Source: Anoplolepis gracilipes
Taxonomy: Eukaryota > Arthropoda > Insecta > Hymenoptera > Formicidae
Length of the DNA: 64,000 bases
Assembly: GCF_047496725.1 (NCBI RefSeq)
Contig: NC_132985.1
Span: 8,735,501-8,799,500, forward strand
Reading direction: 5' to 3'
The first letter of the stretch is position 1. The number at the start of each line of letters is the position of its first letter. Positions 34,195 through 43,834 of the stretch are shown piece by piece. The translations under genes and the position numbers were made by a program. Under the pieces are notes generated by a model. The model searched no databases. It was not told where the DNA came from and was given only the letters and a program-made list of their open reading frames with translations.

Positions 34195-34912
34195 AGTAGT
34201 GTTATAGTGGGGATTCTAAGCTATGGGGCGCCGAGGCGGGTGCGGGGGCGGGGGTATCTGGGAGGCGCGAGGGGTCTGATGTTAGGGAAAGGGGGGGTGG
34301 GGTGGGGGGGAAGGGTCCTACACACGTTCAAAAGTAGATGTTTATCTTTGCGGTTGATTTTATAGCCGGGGGTATTTTAGAAGTCATAAAACTGTTTTTT
34401 TTCTAGTTTTATGATCATTTTATGGTCATTATATCATTAGAATTTTAAGCGCCGACGTTCGGCAGCTTTGCACCCTCGCGGAAAATCTCCCATAAAACTG
34501 GAGCGAAACATCTTCCATAATTTTTAGGGAAAGAACTGCAACTGCAAGGTGTTTATCTTTGTGGTTGATTTATAGCCGGGAGACATTTTAGAAACATAAA
34601 ACTGTTTTTTTTTCTTTTTTTCTAATTTTTATGATCATTTTATGACCATTAGAATATTATGGAAAAAGAGATTTTAAGCGCCGGCGTTCGGCAGCTTTGT
34701 ACCCTCGCGGAAAATCTCCCATAAAACTGGAGCGAAACATCTTCCATAATTTTAAGGAAAGAATGCAATGCATCAGCGCCATTATGGAAAAAAAGATTTT
34801 AATCGCCGGCGTTCGGCAGCTTTGCACCCTCGCGGAAAATCTCCCATAAAACTGGAGCGGAAAATCTCCCATAAAACTGGAGCGGAACATCTTCCATAAT
34901 TTTTAAGGAAAG
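34195..34912 (+). repeat. Polinton left terminal inverted repeat
   Basis: About 718 bp homologous to the right end in reverse. The outer 110 bp is G-rich and diverged; the next 100 bp is identical to the right end. The inner part repeats a module (GCCGxCGTTCGGCAGCTTTGCACCCTCGCGGAAAATCTCCC ATAAAACTGGAGCG) three times, with a 28-bp local duplication in the third. The ORF at 34657-34890 is an artefact of this module. Confidence 0.9.
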
Positions 34913-35017
34913 AATGCAACGCACCAGCGCCAACATTCGGCTGCTCGAATTTGAGAATCTGTCTCCGCGTTAAAACGTATTCAACAGTCGTCGAGTGTCT
35001 TTCGATTTAGTGCTAAA

Positions 35018-35449
35018 ATGGATATAGAAGATGTGATTGTCATCGAAGACAATGAAGACAATGAAGATGTGGTTATTATCGACGACAGTGATGAAGAAGT
35101 GGAAATAGTGAATGACTCTGATTATAAGAGTGATCCGGAAGACTATTTGAATGAACAAGTAGTGCCGTTAGTGCGTGAAGATTTACGAATTATAACTGAA
35201 CGGCAGGAAATGTGTAACATCATATTTTATTACGAAATAAAAAAGTATGACAACGACGAGGAAAATAGTGAAAAATTTTGCTCGGGATGTTTCATCGAAG
35301 TTCAAGATTCATATACACAAGGTAAAATTGTGTATAAACATGAAACTGGACAATATATTTATCACGGTTGGAACTCGTGTAATAATTGTGGACACTCACT
35401 GTGCCAAGTAATAGCATGAAGTATGTGCCGTGTTTGTGCGCAGCAATAA
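35018..35449 (+). pseudogene. Polinton terminal zinc-motif protein, left copy (premature stop)
   Basis: An acidic N-terminus (residues 1-50, Asp/Glu-rich) is followed by FYYE, CSGC, then GWNSCNNCGHSLC. The frame stops at TGA 35417-35419, but reading on gives SMCRVCAQQ and TAA at 35447-35449. The product of 49665-50039 at the other end of the element has the same layout (acidic N-terminus, HFYY, CASC, WCSSC, MCYVCTQ) and has Arg (CGT) where this one has TGA. The two are therefore paralogs, and this copy has lost its last CxxC through a likely CGA-to-TGA change. The CxxC pairs suggest zinc binding; the function is unknown. It lies ~105 bp inside the terminal repeat, reading inward. Confidence 0.65.
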
Positions 35450-35489
35450 ACTTTTTGTAGACATTTGCTAGGACTAAGTGCTGTGAAAA

Positions 35490-35786
35490 ATGATGACCGA
35501 AAAACTATTAAATCCGGTGGTGGAGTTTCAACGAAATCGCGAACTTGACATAAAAAATTCCTCAACAGTGATCTTTAAACTACAAAGTTATATATGGACG
35601 AATGAAAACAACAGACTAAGGGAAAAGCCTTGCGAGAATTGCTGTTTACCAGGCGGAAATCGGCAAGCATGTCCTGAGCAGTTACAAGAAATCCATCGGG
35701 AAATCCGTCAACATATCGATAACATGTTGTATCTACAACATGTCATCGACAATGATCCAGATTCTGATACTGATTCTGATCAGTAA
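35490..35786 (+). CDS. Polinton-borne 98-aa protein, unknown function
   Basis: The frame runs from ATG (MMTEKLL) to TAA 35784-35786. It holds CENCCLPGG...C, a possible partial zinc site, a helix-rich middle and an acidic DSDTDSD tail. It follows the left zinc-motif gene on the same strand. A consensus GTAAGT at 35789 and TTATGCAG ending at 35864 would form a 3' UTR intron, with a proline/arginine-rich stretch downstream (35865-35960) that may be a second exon if the stop is bypassed by other splicing. I do not recognise the family. Confidence 0.5.
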   Translation: MMTEKLLNPVVEFQRNRELDIKNSSTVIFKLQSYIWTNENNRLREKPCENCCLPGGNRQACPEQLQEIHREIRQHIDNMLYLQHVIDNDPDSDTDSDQ

Positions 35787-36321
35787 TTGTAAGTAATCCT
35801 TGATGTGTAAGTATTCTTTTTCAAATTATGAAAATATTAATAAATTTTTTTTTTCTGTTATGCAGGAGTTCTACCTGGACGCCACCACCACCGCCCGGTC
35901 ATCCCCTCCAGCGCCTCGCAGCAGCAGTCGCCGTCGTGCCGCTCGACCATCGGCGTGCAATCTTTTATATATATATTTTTTTTTTATATCTTTTTTTTTT
36001 TATTTTTAAATTCACACACACACACACACACAGATTTTTGTAAATAAACACACACTTTTTTTAAATAAAAAAAAAATTATGTTAAACACATATAATTGCT
36101 TGCTTGTGCTTCCTTCATCTATCCCAACCTTCTTCCTTCATATACTAGATATAATTAGATATAACTTAATATTTAATATAAAAAAAAAATATATAAAAAG
36201 AAAAAAAAAGAAAAAAAATAATAAAAAGGAAAAAGAAAAAAATAATAAAAATAAAAAAGAAAAAAATTATAAAAAGAAAAAAAAAAAAAGAAAAAAAAAT
36301 TACTGTTTGCGTTCTCGCTTT

Positions 36322-36585
36322 CCTTCACCTCGCGCTATCTCTTTCTTTCCTAGCACTTACTCTCTCGCTCTCCTTCACCTCGCGTTATCTCTTTCTTTCC
36401 TAGCACTTACTCTCTCGCTCTCCTTCACCTCGCGCTATCTCTTTCTTTCCTAGCGTTTACTCTCTCGCTCTCCTTTGCCTCGCGCTATCTCTTTCTTTCC
36501 TAGCGTTTACTCTCTCGCTCTCCTTCGCCTCGCGCTATCTCTTTCTTTCCTAGCGCTTACTCTCTCGCGGTCCTTAGCTTCGCAT
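36322..36585. repeat. 50-bp tandem repeat, ~5.3 copies
   Basis: Units starting CCTTCACCTCGCGCTATCTC begin at 36322, 36372, 36422, 36472, 36522 and (partial) 36572, with few substitutions. It is C/T-rich on +. Flanked by (CA)n at 36012-36032 and an A-rich tract 36180-36300. The frames at 36079-36687 derive from this repeat. Confidence 0.9.
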
Positions 36586-36751
36586 CTCCCTTCCCAGCAT
36601 GACGTCATTCCCCGCAACGAGCTACATATGAGAACTGGGACTGTTTACGGGTGGGAGGAAGCACGGATGGGAAATGCGTGCGAATAAATTATATCATGAT
36701 TTAAATTTAAAAAAACTTTATTCTTCTCTTTTATATTTTTTTTTTTTTTTA

Positions 36752-37597
36752 TTACATATTGTGACTAAAAACTAAAGCTACCAGTTCGCAATCGACGAGT
36801 TGATGTTTATTGAAGGCGTCGCTGGCGCATATTACATTTGACACTTTTTTATTATCCGTTATAGTGCAGGACGCGATATTGCAGAATTGTGTAAACTTAG
36901 TATCGACTGTCTCGGTGATTCTAACCAATCGATCAAAGGTTACATCGATGCATTGATCGAGATCAAACATACGGTGTAACGTCGGTTCAATCATCATCAT
37001 GCGTACGTTTAAAGATTCAAGACTTATAAGTTTAGTATCGTTAATCGTATGAACTCGCACTGTTAGTGGTCCAACGCTTATAAAATTATAGATATCTTTA
37101 GAGTCCTTTCGCAGTAAATCGTGAATATTGCGACGTTGCTCGTAGAGTCCCTTCCACGTTTCGAAAGATAATACCAGTTCCTTTCCTTGATGATCTTCTA
37201 TGACAATTTCCACGTAACTCGGTGTACCTACGTTGATACCAATTTCAAGGAATTTGAATTCCGTGGTTGTCAATGCGTATCGTCTACTTAGTATACGAAT
37301 CGCACGACGCTTCAACGAAATGCTGTAGAAAAATAAAATAAAAAAAATTAATTTAAAAACAATTTGTGAAAAAATAGAAAGAAGTTAAACAAAAACTTAC
37401 TTGTCACATTTGTTCTCAAACAATGGAGTTTCATAACGATTCGGTACGTAATTATTCACGCTTCTGCTGGGGCCGCCACTGCTTCTTTCGACGTAGTACA
37501 TATTTCCAGATTTCAAAAGTGGACCACTTTCACGAACGGTTAACGCAACACTGACCGTATGAAGAAGCGAATATGAAGAATCAAATATACGTGACAT
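36752..37597 (-). CDS. Polinton-borne 255-aa protein, two exons
   Basis: Exon 1 is 37597-37401 and exon 2 is 37322-36752, joined over a 78-nt GTAAGT...CTACAG intron (37400-37323). The joined frame is open for 255 codons with no lesion. Exon 1 begins MSRIFDSSYS; exon 2 holds RRAIRILSRRY and a basic-then-mixed alpha/beta composition without cysteine motifs. It is first in the leftward-reading virion gene block. I do not recognise a domain. Its intactness beside broken neighbours is notable. A structural or accessory role is only inferred from position. Confidence 0.6.
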
Positions 37598-37835
37598 CCC
37601 GTTTTTTCAAAGTAGTGGGGGGAGATTAGTGGTAAATGTGGTGGGAGATTCTAGAATACTTTAGTGCTCTGAAATTTTTAGGAGAAGGGAGAGACGATAC
37701 TCGGATAAAAGAATTCTTAAATGACTCGTGAGGGAGGAAGGGAGGGAATGAGGAGGGGGAATAAGAAATAAAACATATTAGTGTTTAAATATTTTATTTT
37801 TCCAAATCTTGCAATTCTTTCTGGCGTTGCGACCA

Positions 37836-38321
37836 TCAGTTAAATATTTTGAATACATTTTGTAATGCGCAATTCTTAACATGTTTTTCACATCGTATAG
37901 TATTTTTAACATCTAGATTATTTAGAGATTCGATACCGTCGTAATCAGCATCCAAGGTCTCAATGATTAAATTTTCTCTCGCATCGTCGCCGAGCATATT
38001 AGTAAGCCATTCTCGTTTCTGGCATCCTTTAACATATACGATACACTGCATTTTATCATCTTCTTCAACTACAGCTGTTGTAATCAATCGTTTCGCCATG
38101 CTGTACGCAACGATCCTATCCTCCCATTGTAGTCCATGATGATTCGCCATCAACCATGAAGCTTGACACTTTTCGGATTTTGTAAGGAGATGCCATGGTA
38201 TAGGACTCCGAAAAATGTAGTGTGCGAGAACAATTCCTCTTCTCAGCACCGCCACCTCCTTTGCGATGAATTTATTCGAAACGACAAATCCTTGCAGATC
38301 GACAAACGTTAGTACAGACAT
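37836..38321 (-). CDS. Polinton-borne 161-aa protein, possible RNase H-fold domain
   Basis: The intact frame starts MSVLTFVDLQGF and ends CALQNVFKIFN. Asp8 in FVDLQGF, VYVKG in the middle and a C-x3-H-x4-CALQN ending recall proteins with an RNase H/DEDD-like fold, but I cannot confirm catalytic residues. A TATA-like box lies 56-65 bases upstream of the ATG. It lies between the 255-aa gene and the major capsid gene, all on the minus strand. The function is unconfirmed. Confidence 0.5.
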   Translation of the reverse strand: MSVLTFVDLQGFVVSNKFIAKEVAVLRRGIVLAHYIFRSPIPWHLLTKSEKCQASWLMANHHGLQWEDRIVAYSMAKRLITTAVVEEDDKMQCIVYVKGCQKREWLTNMLGDDARENLIIETLDADYDGIESLNNLDVKNTIRCEKHVKNCALQNVFKIFN

Positions 38322-38376
38322 GATGAGATCTCTTTTCGTCAGTTAAGAAGAATGACAACCATCTCGTAACACTCGG

Positions 38377-38386
38377 ATTTATATCC
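38377..38386 (-). promoter_or_regulatory. TATA-like box upstream of the 161-aa gene
   Basis: Minus strand GGATATAAAT, 56-65 bases before the ATG at 38321. Spacing fits an RNA polymerase II core promoter with a ~25-base leader. Confidence 0.45.
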
Positions 38387-38421
38387 AGCTTCCCCTCTCT
38401 CTAAATTATTGTCGCAAACAC

Positions 38422-39621
38422 TTAGGTAATTTTGCGCACAACGTTGGTCAACGGGTTGTACTGGATCACGCGATCGTGTATGATGAGACAATACGCAGTC
38501 GTATTATTAGCCACATTCTCCTTACACTCAATTTCCAATCGCACATCCACGGTTACACTCTTGACCGATTCGTTTTGTCGAGAATAATCGATGATCACAA
38601 ACGGACCGTACTGTAGAAACAGTGAGACGGTGAGACTCAATTCGAGGTACTCGTATCCGTAATAGTTTTTGCAGAAACGCGCGTACGTGTCGTACAGAAT
38701 CGACCATCTGTTTTTATCGAAATCCAAATTCACGTCGTCGTACGGATAACATTCCGAGTTCAGATAGAGTTTCACGTTTGTTAATTTACAGTCGTCGAAT
38801 TTACTCGCATCCTCGGACATAACGTTCTTCCGGCCTGTCTGCAGAGCAAAGATAACGTATCGTGGTTTCTCCAGCTGAGTCGCGGTCTTAATGGCCCACG
38901 AATGCTTGGTTGTACGCTGCAACAGCGGAAACTCGTACAGATCCCACGAGCGAAAACCCATGCTGAGGTAGCGTCCGCTTTCTAGAGCGCGCAACATAGA
39001 CAGCTTTTTAATTTCACTCACCACACATGTGGCATTCGCCATTGTATCTTGAATATGTTGATCACAGGCTCCAGCGTCGAAGCTCCAAGCAGACAATTGT
39101 TGTCATTGCGCGATCGTATTAAGATCAATTCGTGACGAGCGTTAATTACTATGCGTCTGTAATCCTCGCAAAATCCCAATAACATGTAGAGTGGTACGCA
39201 AAAATTAAAGTGTCCATCCACAATAGTTGGCTCACTCCAGCCAGCATTTCTCATAATCACGCTTCTATCGGATGATATTGTTACATAGTTTTTGAGCATA
39301 CTTGTTATTCCCACGTTTCTATTCCAAACAATCTCCACACCATCGAGTTTCATATCGAATCTCGTCAAACATGAATGCAACGTAATTATTTTGCAGTACC
39401 ACATTGAATCTGCCAGCTGGCTTCTTTATCTTTAATTCTCCCTCGATGTATAAGAAACTCTCGTACGGCAATGTATACAGATCCTGTTGTTGTATGGGTA
39501 TTCTTATCTCATCACTGTGTCCGAACGTTGTGTTGGCGAATGGGTTATAGGAGTGAGTCTCAATCTTGACGATGCGATCGTCAAAGATTGGCTCATCCAC
39601 GATGTCGAGAATGTCAGTCAT
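38422..39621 (-). pseudogene. Polinton major capsid protein (double jelly-roll type), frameshifted
   Basis: Three overlapping minus-strand frames make one protein: 39621-39319, then 39404-39018, then 39096-38422. The first shift lies near 39355 (after FMFDEIRYE) and the second near 39030. They are compensating, so the reading frame before and after is the same. The conceptual length is about 400 residues. The assignment rests on position directly upstream of the minor capsid gene, on size, and on general likeness to the large beta-rich capsid proteins of insect Polintons. Without the shifts restored it cannot build a capsid. It directly follows the 57-aa gene with a 3-base gap, suggesting co-expression. 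Confidence 0.7.
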
Positions 39622-39624
39622 CGT

Positions 39625-39798
39625 TTAAATGTTTCGCACCACGAATCCCAAAGATTGTAAAAACGCAACGTTTGATGCGTTCAATTTTTTTTTCTTAGTG
39701 CCGGATGATTGGATATTAGCAAATGTCGATGTTGTTGTCGCTGGCATCGTAAAGATTGTGTTGTCTCTCACGTCTTTCGATCCGTTCAACACGAGCAT
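39625..39798 (-). CDS. 57-aa basic protein between minor and major capsid genes
   Basis: ATG at 39798, TAA at 39627-39625. The product has a Thr/Ser-rich first half, a KKKK cluster, and ends LNASNVAFLQSLGFVVRNI. It is packed with a 6-base gap after the minor capsid stop and 3 bases before the major capsid ATG, on the same strand, which argues strongly that it is a real gene. The basic cluster followed by a short amphipathic end resembles small core or cement-like virion proteins, but that is inference. Confidence 0.6.
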   Translation of the reverse strand: MLVLNGSKDVRDNTIFTMPATTTSTFANIQSSGTKKKKLNASNVAFLQSLGFVVRNI

Positions 39799-39804
39799 TA
39801 CACG

Positions 39805-40569
39805 CTAATTTTGCCGCCGCCGTACATGCAATCTAATGGTGATCTCTTCTCCTCGAAAATCGAGTAATCGTCCTTCCTGGTCGACAACGCATAACGTTAA
39901 ATCCGTAATGCACTGCACGATGATCGGTAGGTAAATGATGTGCGCCGGTGTTTCCGATATCTTATATCCTGGTGGTACCCTCGGTGAAAATTCGTGTATC
40001 GTATGAACGAGTTTGCCGTTGTTGTACGCACCCGCGGTCACATTACATTCGACGCGGATAATGTTCACGTTAATAATGTTAATCGGCACGTCCGACTCGT
40101 ACCATTTTCGTGGCTGCAGTATACGGTTCGAGAATCCTAGCAGCGATCCAATATTGTTAGGCTTGCTAAAATTTAATCTGTAGGCGCATTTGATCTCGCT
40201 CCTCATCGTATTGTAATTAGCGCGGAGCACTATAGGCCATTCTCCAGGCTCAAAGTTATCGTCGTCGTCAGTGTGTTTTTTATCACCATCACGAACTGTG
40301 TGTTGCGAACGTTTTCGTAAAATTGTATGTTTCAAAAATTCATGTATCGTTTGCAGCTCGTACGATCCCTCGGGAATCGTAATTTCCGCATCGTCTTTGC
40401 CAAAGTAAAATTTATTCGAGGAATTCACGTTCGATATCGTGTAATAACTTTCAAAATCCGCTAGACCAAGCTTGTATTTATCGTCGCTTAAATCTACGTT
40501 GGGAAAGTAGTTTGCCGCGAGAACGCTGCTCTTTCCAGTCAGCGTGAATGTCATAGACATGTTGGCCAA
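39805..40569 (-). CDS. Polinton minor capsid (penton-like) protein
   Basis: The intact 254-codon frame starts MANMSMTFTL and ends ITIRLHVRRRQN. Predicted beta-rich segments alternate through the protein, with an acidic insert DGDKKHTDDDD near residue 95. The ending GRLLDFRGEEITIRLHV is characteristic of the single-jelly-roll minor capsid proteins of Polintons, which would form virion vertices. It is one of the few undamaged core genes here. It is followed by the 57-aa and major capsid genes and preceded by the PLA2/protease gene. Confidence 0.75.
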   Translation of the reverse strand: MANMSMTFTLTGKSSVLAANYFPNVDLSDDKYKLGLADFESYYTISNVNSSNKFYFGKDDAEITIPEGSYELQTIHEFLKHTILRKRSQHTVRDGDKKHTDDDDNFEPGEWPIVLRANYNTMRSEIKCAYRLNFSKPNNIGSLLGFSNRILQPRKWYESDVPINIINVNIIRVECNVTAGAYNNGKLVHTIHEFSPRVPPGYKISETPAHIIYLPIIVQCITDLTLCVVDQEGRLLDFRGEEITIRLHVRRRQN

Positions 40570-40589
40570 ACTGTTTAACGAATACTAAG

Positions 40590-41613
40590 TTAAATAGTGC
40601 AATGTATGTCTTTAAATTCGCGTGCATCGACCGTTCGGAGAAACTGCAAGCACAATTGTCCACAGATGCTTTGATTATAAGTTTGATAGGATGTGTGATT
40701 ATATTCTATTTTTGTCACATTTAAATATCGCACCAATTCATTCGGCGGTCGAAGATTGCCAAAACTGTCAAAATATATAGCACGATTCCCCCTCTTTGCA
40801 TACGCTACCCAGTGAGTACCCGAACCTTTAGCGTTATCCAAATTTATGATCCCGCTCTCGTTTCGATATATACCACCGATCGGTAATGAGTTACGCATAA
40901 AAACACCTCTAAAATATGGAATGTGCATACGTTTTGCTAGTTGCAGCAATTGTACGTTGGTAGTTACGCCCTCTGGCATTTTTAGCGTCTCTTTGACGTA
41001 TTTTTTTTTTTTCTTTCTCATTGAGACTCCTCGTCCGTATTTGTATGGCGCGAGATACAATCCGCGACCTTCCATGGCACGATTGTGACGTAGCATCTCT
41101 TGAAACTGACGTTGTGTAGCTTTTCCATCGTTCACTATCTTTGTTACACCAGCCGCTCCACCAGTCAGAGATCCGAGAGCGCCCAACACTGGTAGAATCG
41201 GTAATACACCCCCGCGTTTCGCTACCGGAAGTATTCGTTTTTTCACCATCTTTTTCTTTGTTTTCGTCTTTAGACCCATACCGAACTTCGTTTTGGTTTT
41301 CGCTATCCAGACAGCTGTGGCTGCAGCTCTCACCGAGAAACGAATCTTTTGCAGTGATGCGAGTTTGCGCCTTTTTGGCGAGTATCCTATCCGCCGCGTG
41401 TCTTTCGACAAGATCGTTACTCCGAAAGTACGCTATATCGTGTTCACGACACGCTGCGTCCAATGGGTTGATACCTCGATCACCTCTAGCCAATCGTTTT
41501 TCTAGTCGCGTGCCCGGACCGCAAAACTGGTATCCAGGAATATATTGAATTCGATAGGAAGCGCGTTTATTGCACGATTTAATAGACCTCTGCTTATTTG
41601 CGTTGACATTCAC
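40590..41613 (-). pseudogene. PLA2-like domain joined to adenain-like cysteine protease, one frameshift
   Basis: The frame from 41613 holds YQFCGPGT (residues 28-35) and DAACREHDIAY (52-62), the calcium loop and His-Asp motif of phospholipase A2 as best known in parvovirus capsid proteins. Near 41335 the reading shifts to the frame ending at 40590. That part has a Gly/Leu-rich segment (GGVLPILPVLGALGSLTGG), GRGLYLAPYKYG, a lysine run, and then the adenain-type protease with GTHWVAY (His, ~40814), YFDSFG and ICGQLCLQFL (Cys, ~40664-40652). In related viruses the protease matures virions and PLA2 helps membrane passage. Whether the two are normally one polyprotein or two genes is unclear. Confidence 0.7.
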
Positions 41614-41698
41614 GACAATCTTTTATCATTGGCGCTGGACCGTCAATGTGCGTTTGTTGCTACGGTTGATTGTAATGTTCGAAACAGTGACGATAGGT

Positions 41699-41857
41699 CT
41701 AAACCTCCGAATCCGCCTTTATGTATTCCAGAAGTTTGTCCCACACGTAGTGAACGTGATTGCCACACATTCGCAATAAAACTGCTTTAGATACAAACTG
41801 TAGCTGTTCGGCACTCAAATCGAGAATATCGTAAGGACTTGATAGCAGGACAAACAT
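41699..41857 (-). CDS. 52-aa protein, unknown function
   Basis: From ATG 41857 the frame reads MFVLLSSPYDILDLS and ends LLEYIKADSEV. A longer frame starts at 41974 but would overlap the ATPase start and its TATA box, so I prefer the internal ATG. The product is helical and amphipathic. It is divergent from the ATPase gene and in line with the protease gene. No family recognised. Confidence 0.45.
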   Translation of the reverse strand: MFVLLSSPYDILDLSAEQLQFVSKAVLLRMCGNHVHYVWDKLLEYIKADSEV

Positions 41858-41893
41858 TTTTTCGTTACTGAACACTTTGTAGTTCCGCGCAGC

Positions 41894-41902
41894 TATAAAT
41901 AG
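41894..41902 (+). promoter_or_regulatory. TATA box of the packaging ATPase gene
   Basis: TATAAATAG lies 41 bases before the ATG at 41935. It implies a very short leader. Confidence 0.6.
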
Positions 41903-41934
41903 ACAGGCGTGCGATCCGAATCGGAAGTGGGAAA

Positions 41935-42642
41935 ATGAAATTCGTGCGACAACCTTTCGCGATACGCGTGACAAATTACGACGTCAGATTACGCTCGATG
42001 GGTGACAATGCGGAGATGCGTAGACACGGTACGATGCTGCCGAATACTATACGCGCAATCGTTTGCGGCCCCTCGAATTGCGGTAAAACTAACGTGTTGA
42101 TTAGTTTGATAGAAAGCCCGCACGGCGTCCGCTTTGAAAATGTGTACGTGTATTCAAAGTCACTGCAACAGCCAAAATATCGATATTTGGAGAATTTGTT
42201 AACGTCGATCGATGAAATCGGCTATTTTACATTCTCCAATAACAGTGACGTCATTCCACCGAGCGAAGCACGTCCAAACTCGATTTTCGTTTTTGATGAC
42301 GTGGCGTGCGACAAACAAAATACAATAAGAGAATATTTCTCAATGGGACGCCACTCGAACGTCGACTGCTTCTATCTCTGCCAGACATACGCGAGAATAC
42401 CGAAACATCTTTTACGCGACAATGCGAACCTGCTAATCTTGTTTAAACAGGATGGCACCAACTTGAAACACGTGTATAACGATCACGTGAATACCGACAT
42501 GTCATACGAGGATTTCAGTGAGTTATGTCGTACTTGTTGGCAGCAAAAGTATGGATTTCTCGTGATAGACAAGGATAGCTTGCTTACAAACGGGCGATAC
42601 AGAAACGGATTTAACGTGTTTGCGATACCACAAAATGATTAG
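41935..42642 (+). CDS. Polinton DNA-packaging ATPase (FtsK/HerA, A32-like)
   Basis: The intact 235-codon frame has Walker A CGPSNCGKT at residues 44-52 and Walker B SIFVFDDV at 116-123, followed by a sensor-like YLCQTYARIP with the conserved Gln. This is the genome-packaging ATPase that drives DNA into capsids in Polintons and related viruses. The length is normal for the family. It is the first rightward gene of the middle block, with its own TATA box. Confidence 0.9.
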   Translation: MKFVRQPFAIRVTNYDVRLRSMGDNAEMRRHGTMLPNTIRAIVCGPSNCGKTNVLISLIESPHGVRFENVYVYSKSLQQPKYRYLENLLTSIDEIGYFTFSNNSDVIPPSEARPNSIFVFDDVACDKQNTIREYFSMGRHSNVDCFYLCQTYARIPKHLLRDNANLLILFKQDGTNLKHVYNDHVNTDMSYEDFSELCRTCWQQKYGFLVIDKDSLLTNGRYRNGFNVFAIPQND

Positions 42643-42701
42643 TCGTTGCCTACATTCTGTCGTGAGGGGTGAAACGCGAGCGTTCAACACTCTCTATCGA
42701 T

Positions 42702-43765
42702 ATGGCTGGGAGCGATAATATTCGCGAGCGTGAAAAGATGGCGAAGGAGATTGCGAAAACGAGCGATCCGCAAGAAACATCGCGCTTTGAAGACCGGTAA
42801 CATCGATGACGATATCGCGGTCAAGACCCATTTTAAACCTATTATCGAGCCGCTGCAAAAGATTGTCGACAACTCGTTCGCGGTAAAAAATAAGTCGGAG
42901 AGTAGCGCAAAGATTAAAATCTTACCCATCAAGCGATAAGAGGATGAGAAGGAAGAGGCTAAAGATGAGGAGGTAGAGGAAGAGGAAGAGGAAGATGCGA
43001 CACCGAAAAAAAGGAAACGATCGGACGTTTTACTGTATGAACCGACGATAGCCTCTACGCCGTTAACCGCACCAACAAGCGTAAACGAAGATGTTTTCGA
43101 AACCTCGGGCAACATGCTCGAATCATCGTTTTTTCGAAACAAGTTACAAACGCCGGAAGGTCAAGAAACGTTGCGGGAGTACTTTGGGCCACTTGGACAA
43201 AAGTACATAGGCGCTTTGCTCAGTGGCGACAAAAATCACGAGATTGATCATGTGTATGGAGTCTATTTCGACAGAAAGAATGAAATGCGACTCGGCAACA
43301 AACGATTCAACATCAACAAAGATGACTCTATTATCATAGACGACGTGCGGTACATTGGAACGCCAGGATTGTACGAGTTGATCTTCAAGAGAATTCCTGA
43401 TGACGAACTTTACACGAGGAGGGACGATTTGGAAAAATACAAGAGCATATTATTAGTGACGAACGCGCATAGACGCGATTATGATGCGCAGGGCCATTTG
43501 AAGGGGGTACAAGTACAAACATATAATTGCACCGTTGATGTCGCTCGAATCGAAAAATACAAAATCTGGAGGGGAGACATCTATGCCTCGCGCTATGACG
43601 CTAACCAACAATATGATTGATTGCGTGCACCGGGACGATCCCAACGAACTAGTGGATCGGCTACGATTGCTCAACGCTTCGCGCCAAGCTGGTCACAACG
43701 CTCACGACAACGAGATCCAGTCGATCATCGAGGAACTTCGTGAAGAAGGAATTATTATAAATTAA
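42702..43765 (+). pseudogene. conserved Polinton-associated protein of unknown function, broken
   Basis: Collinear pieces: ATG 42702 reading MAGSDNIREREKMAK, a shift near 42765 into IRKKHRALKTGNID...LKI, an in-frame TAA at 42937-42939, an acidic Glu-rich linker with a KKRKR cluster, then 43114-43620 with LGQKYIGALLSGD, YGVYFD and GTPGLYELIF, a second shift near 43580, and DDPNELVDRLRLL to TAA at 43765. The conceptual length is about 350 residues. From memory a family with YGV and GTPGLYEL motifs is common in arthropod Polintons. The lysine/arginine cluster may be a nuclear signal. Three lesions make it non-functional. Confidence 0.65.
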
Positions 43766-43834
43766 ATGGTGTCTCGACAAAACTAATCAATCGATCAGCG
43801 TTGCGTGACACTTTACGAAGCATCAGAAAAAAAA

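Noticed and set aside
34657..34890. 77-codon minus-strand frame
   Set aside because: Lies wholly within the terminal repeat modules and is mirrored by the frame at 50371-50586; repeat-derived.
36322..36585. Possible CRISPR array
   Set aside because: Units are contiguous 50-mers without unique spacers, in eukaryotic DNA.
36079..36687. Two frames with repeated Ser-Phe-Pro-Leu segments
   Set aside because: Created by the A-rich tract and the 50-bp tandem repeat.
41141..41548. 135-codon plus-strand frame
   Set aside because: Antisense to the PLA2/protease gene; no motif.
42684..43142. 152-codon minus-strand frame rich in Ser
   Set aside because: Antisense of the Glu-rich linker of the conserved unknown Polinton gene.
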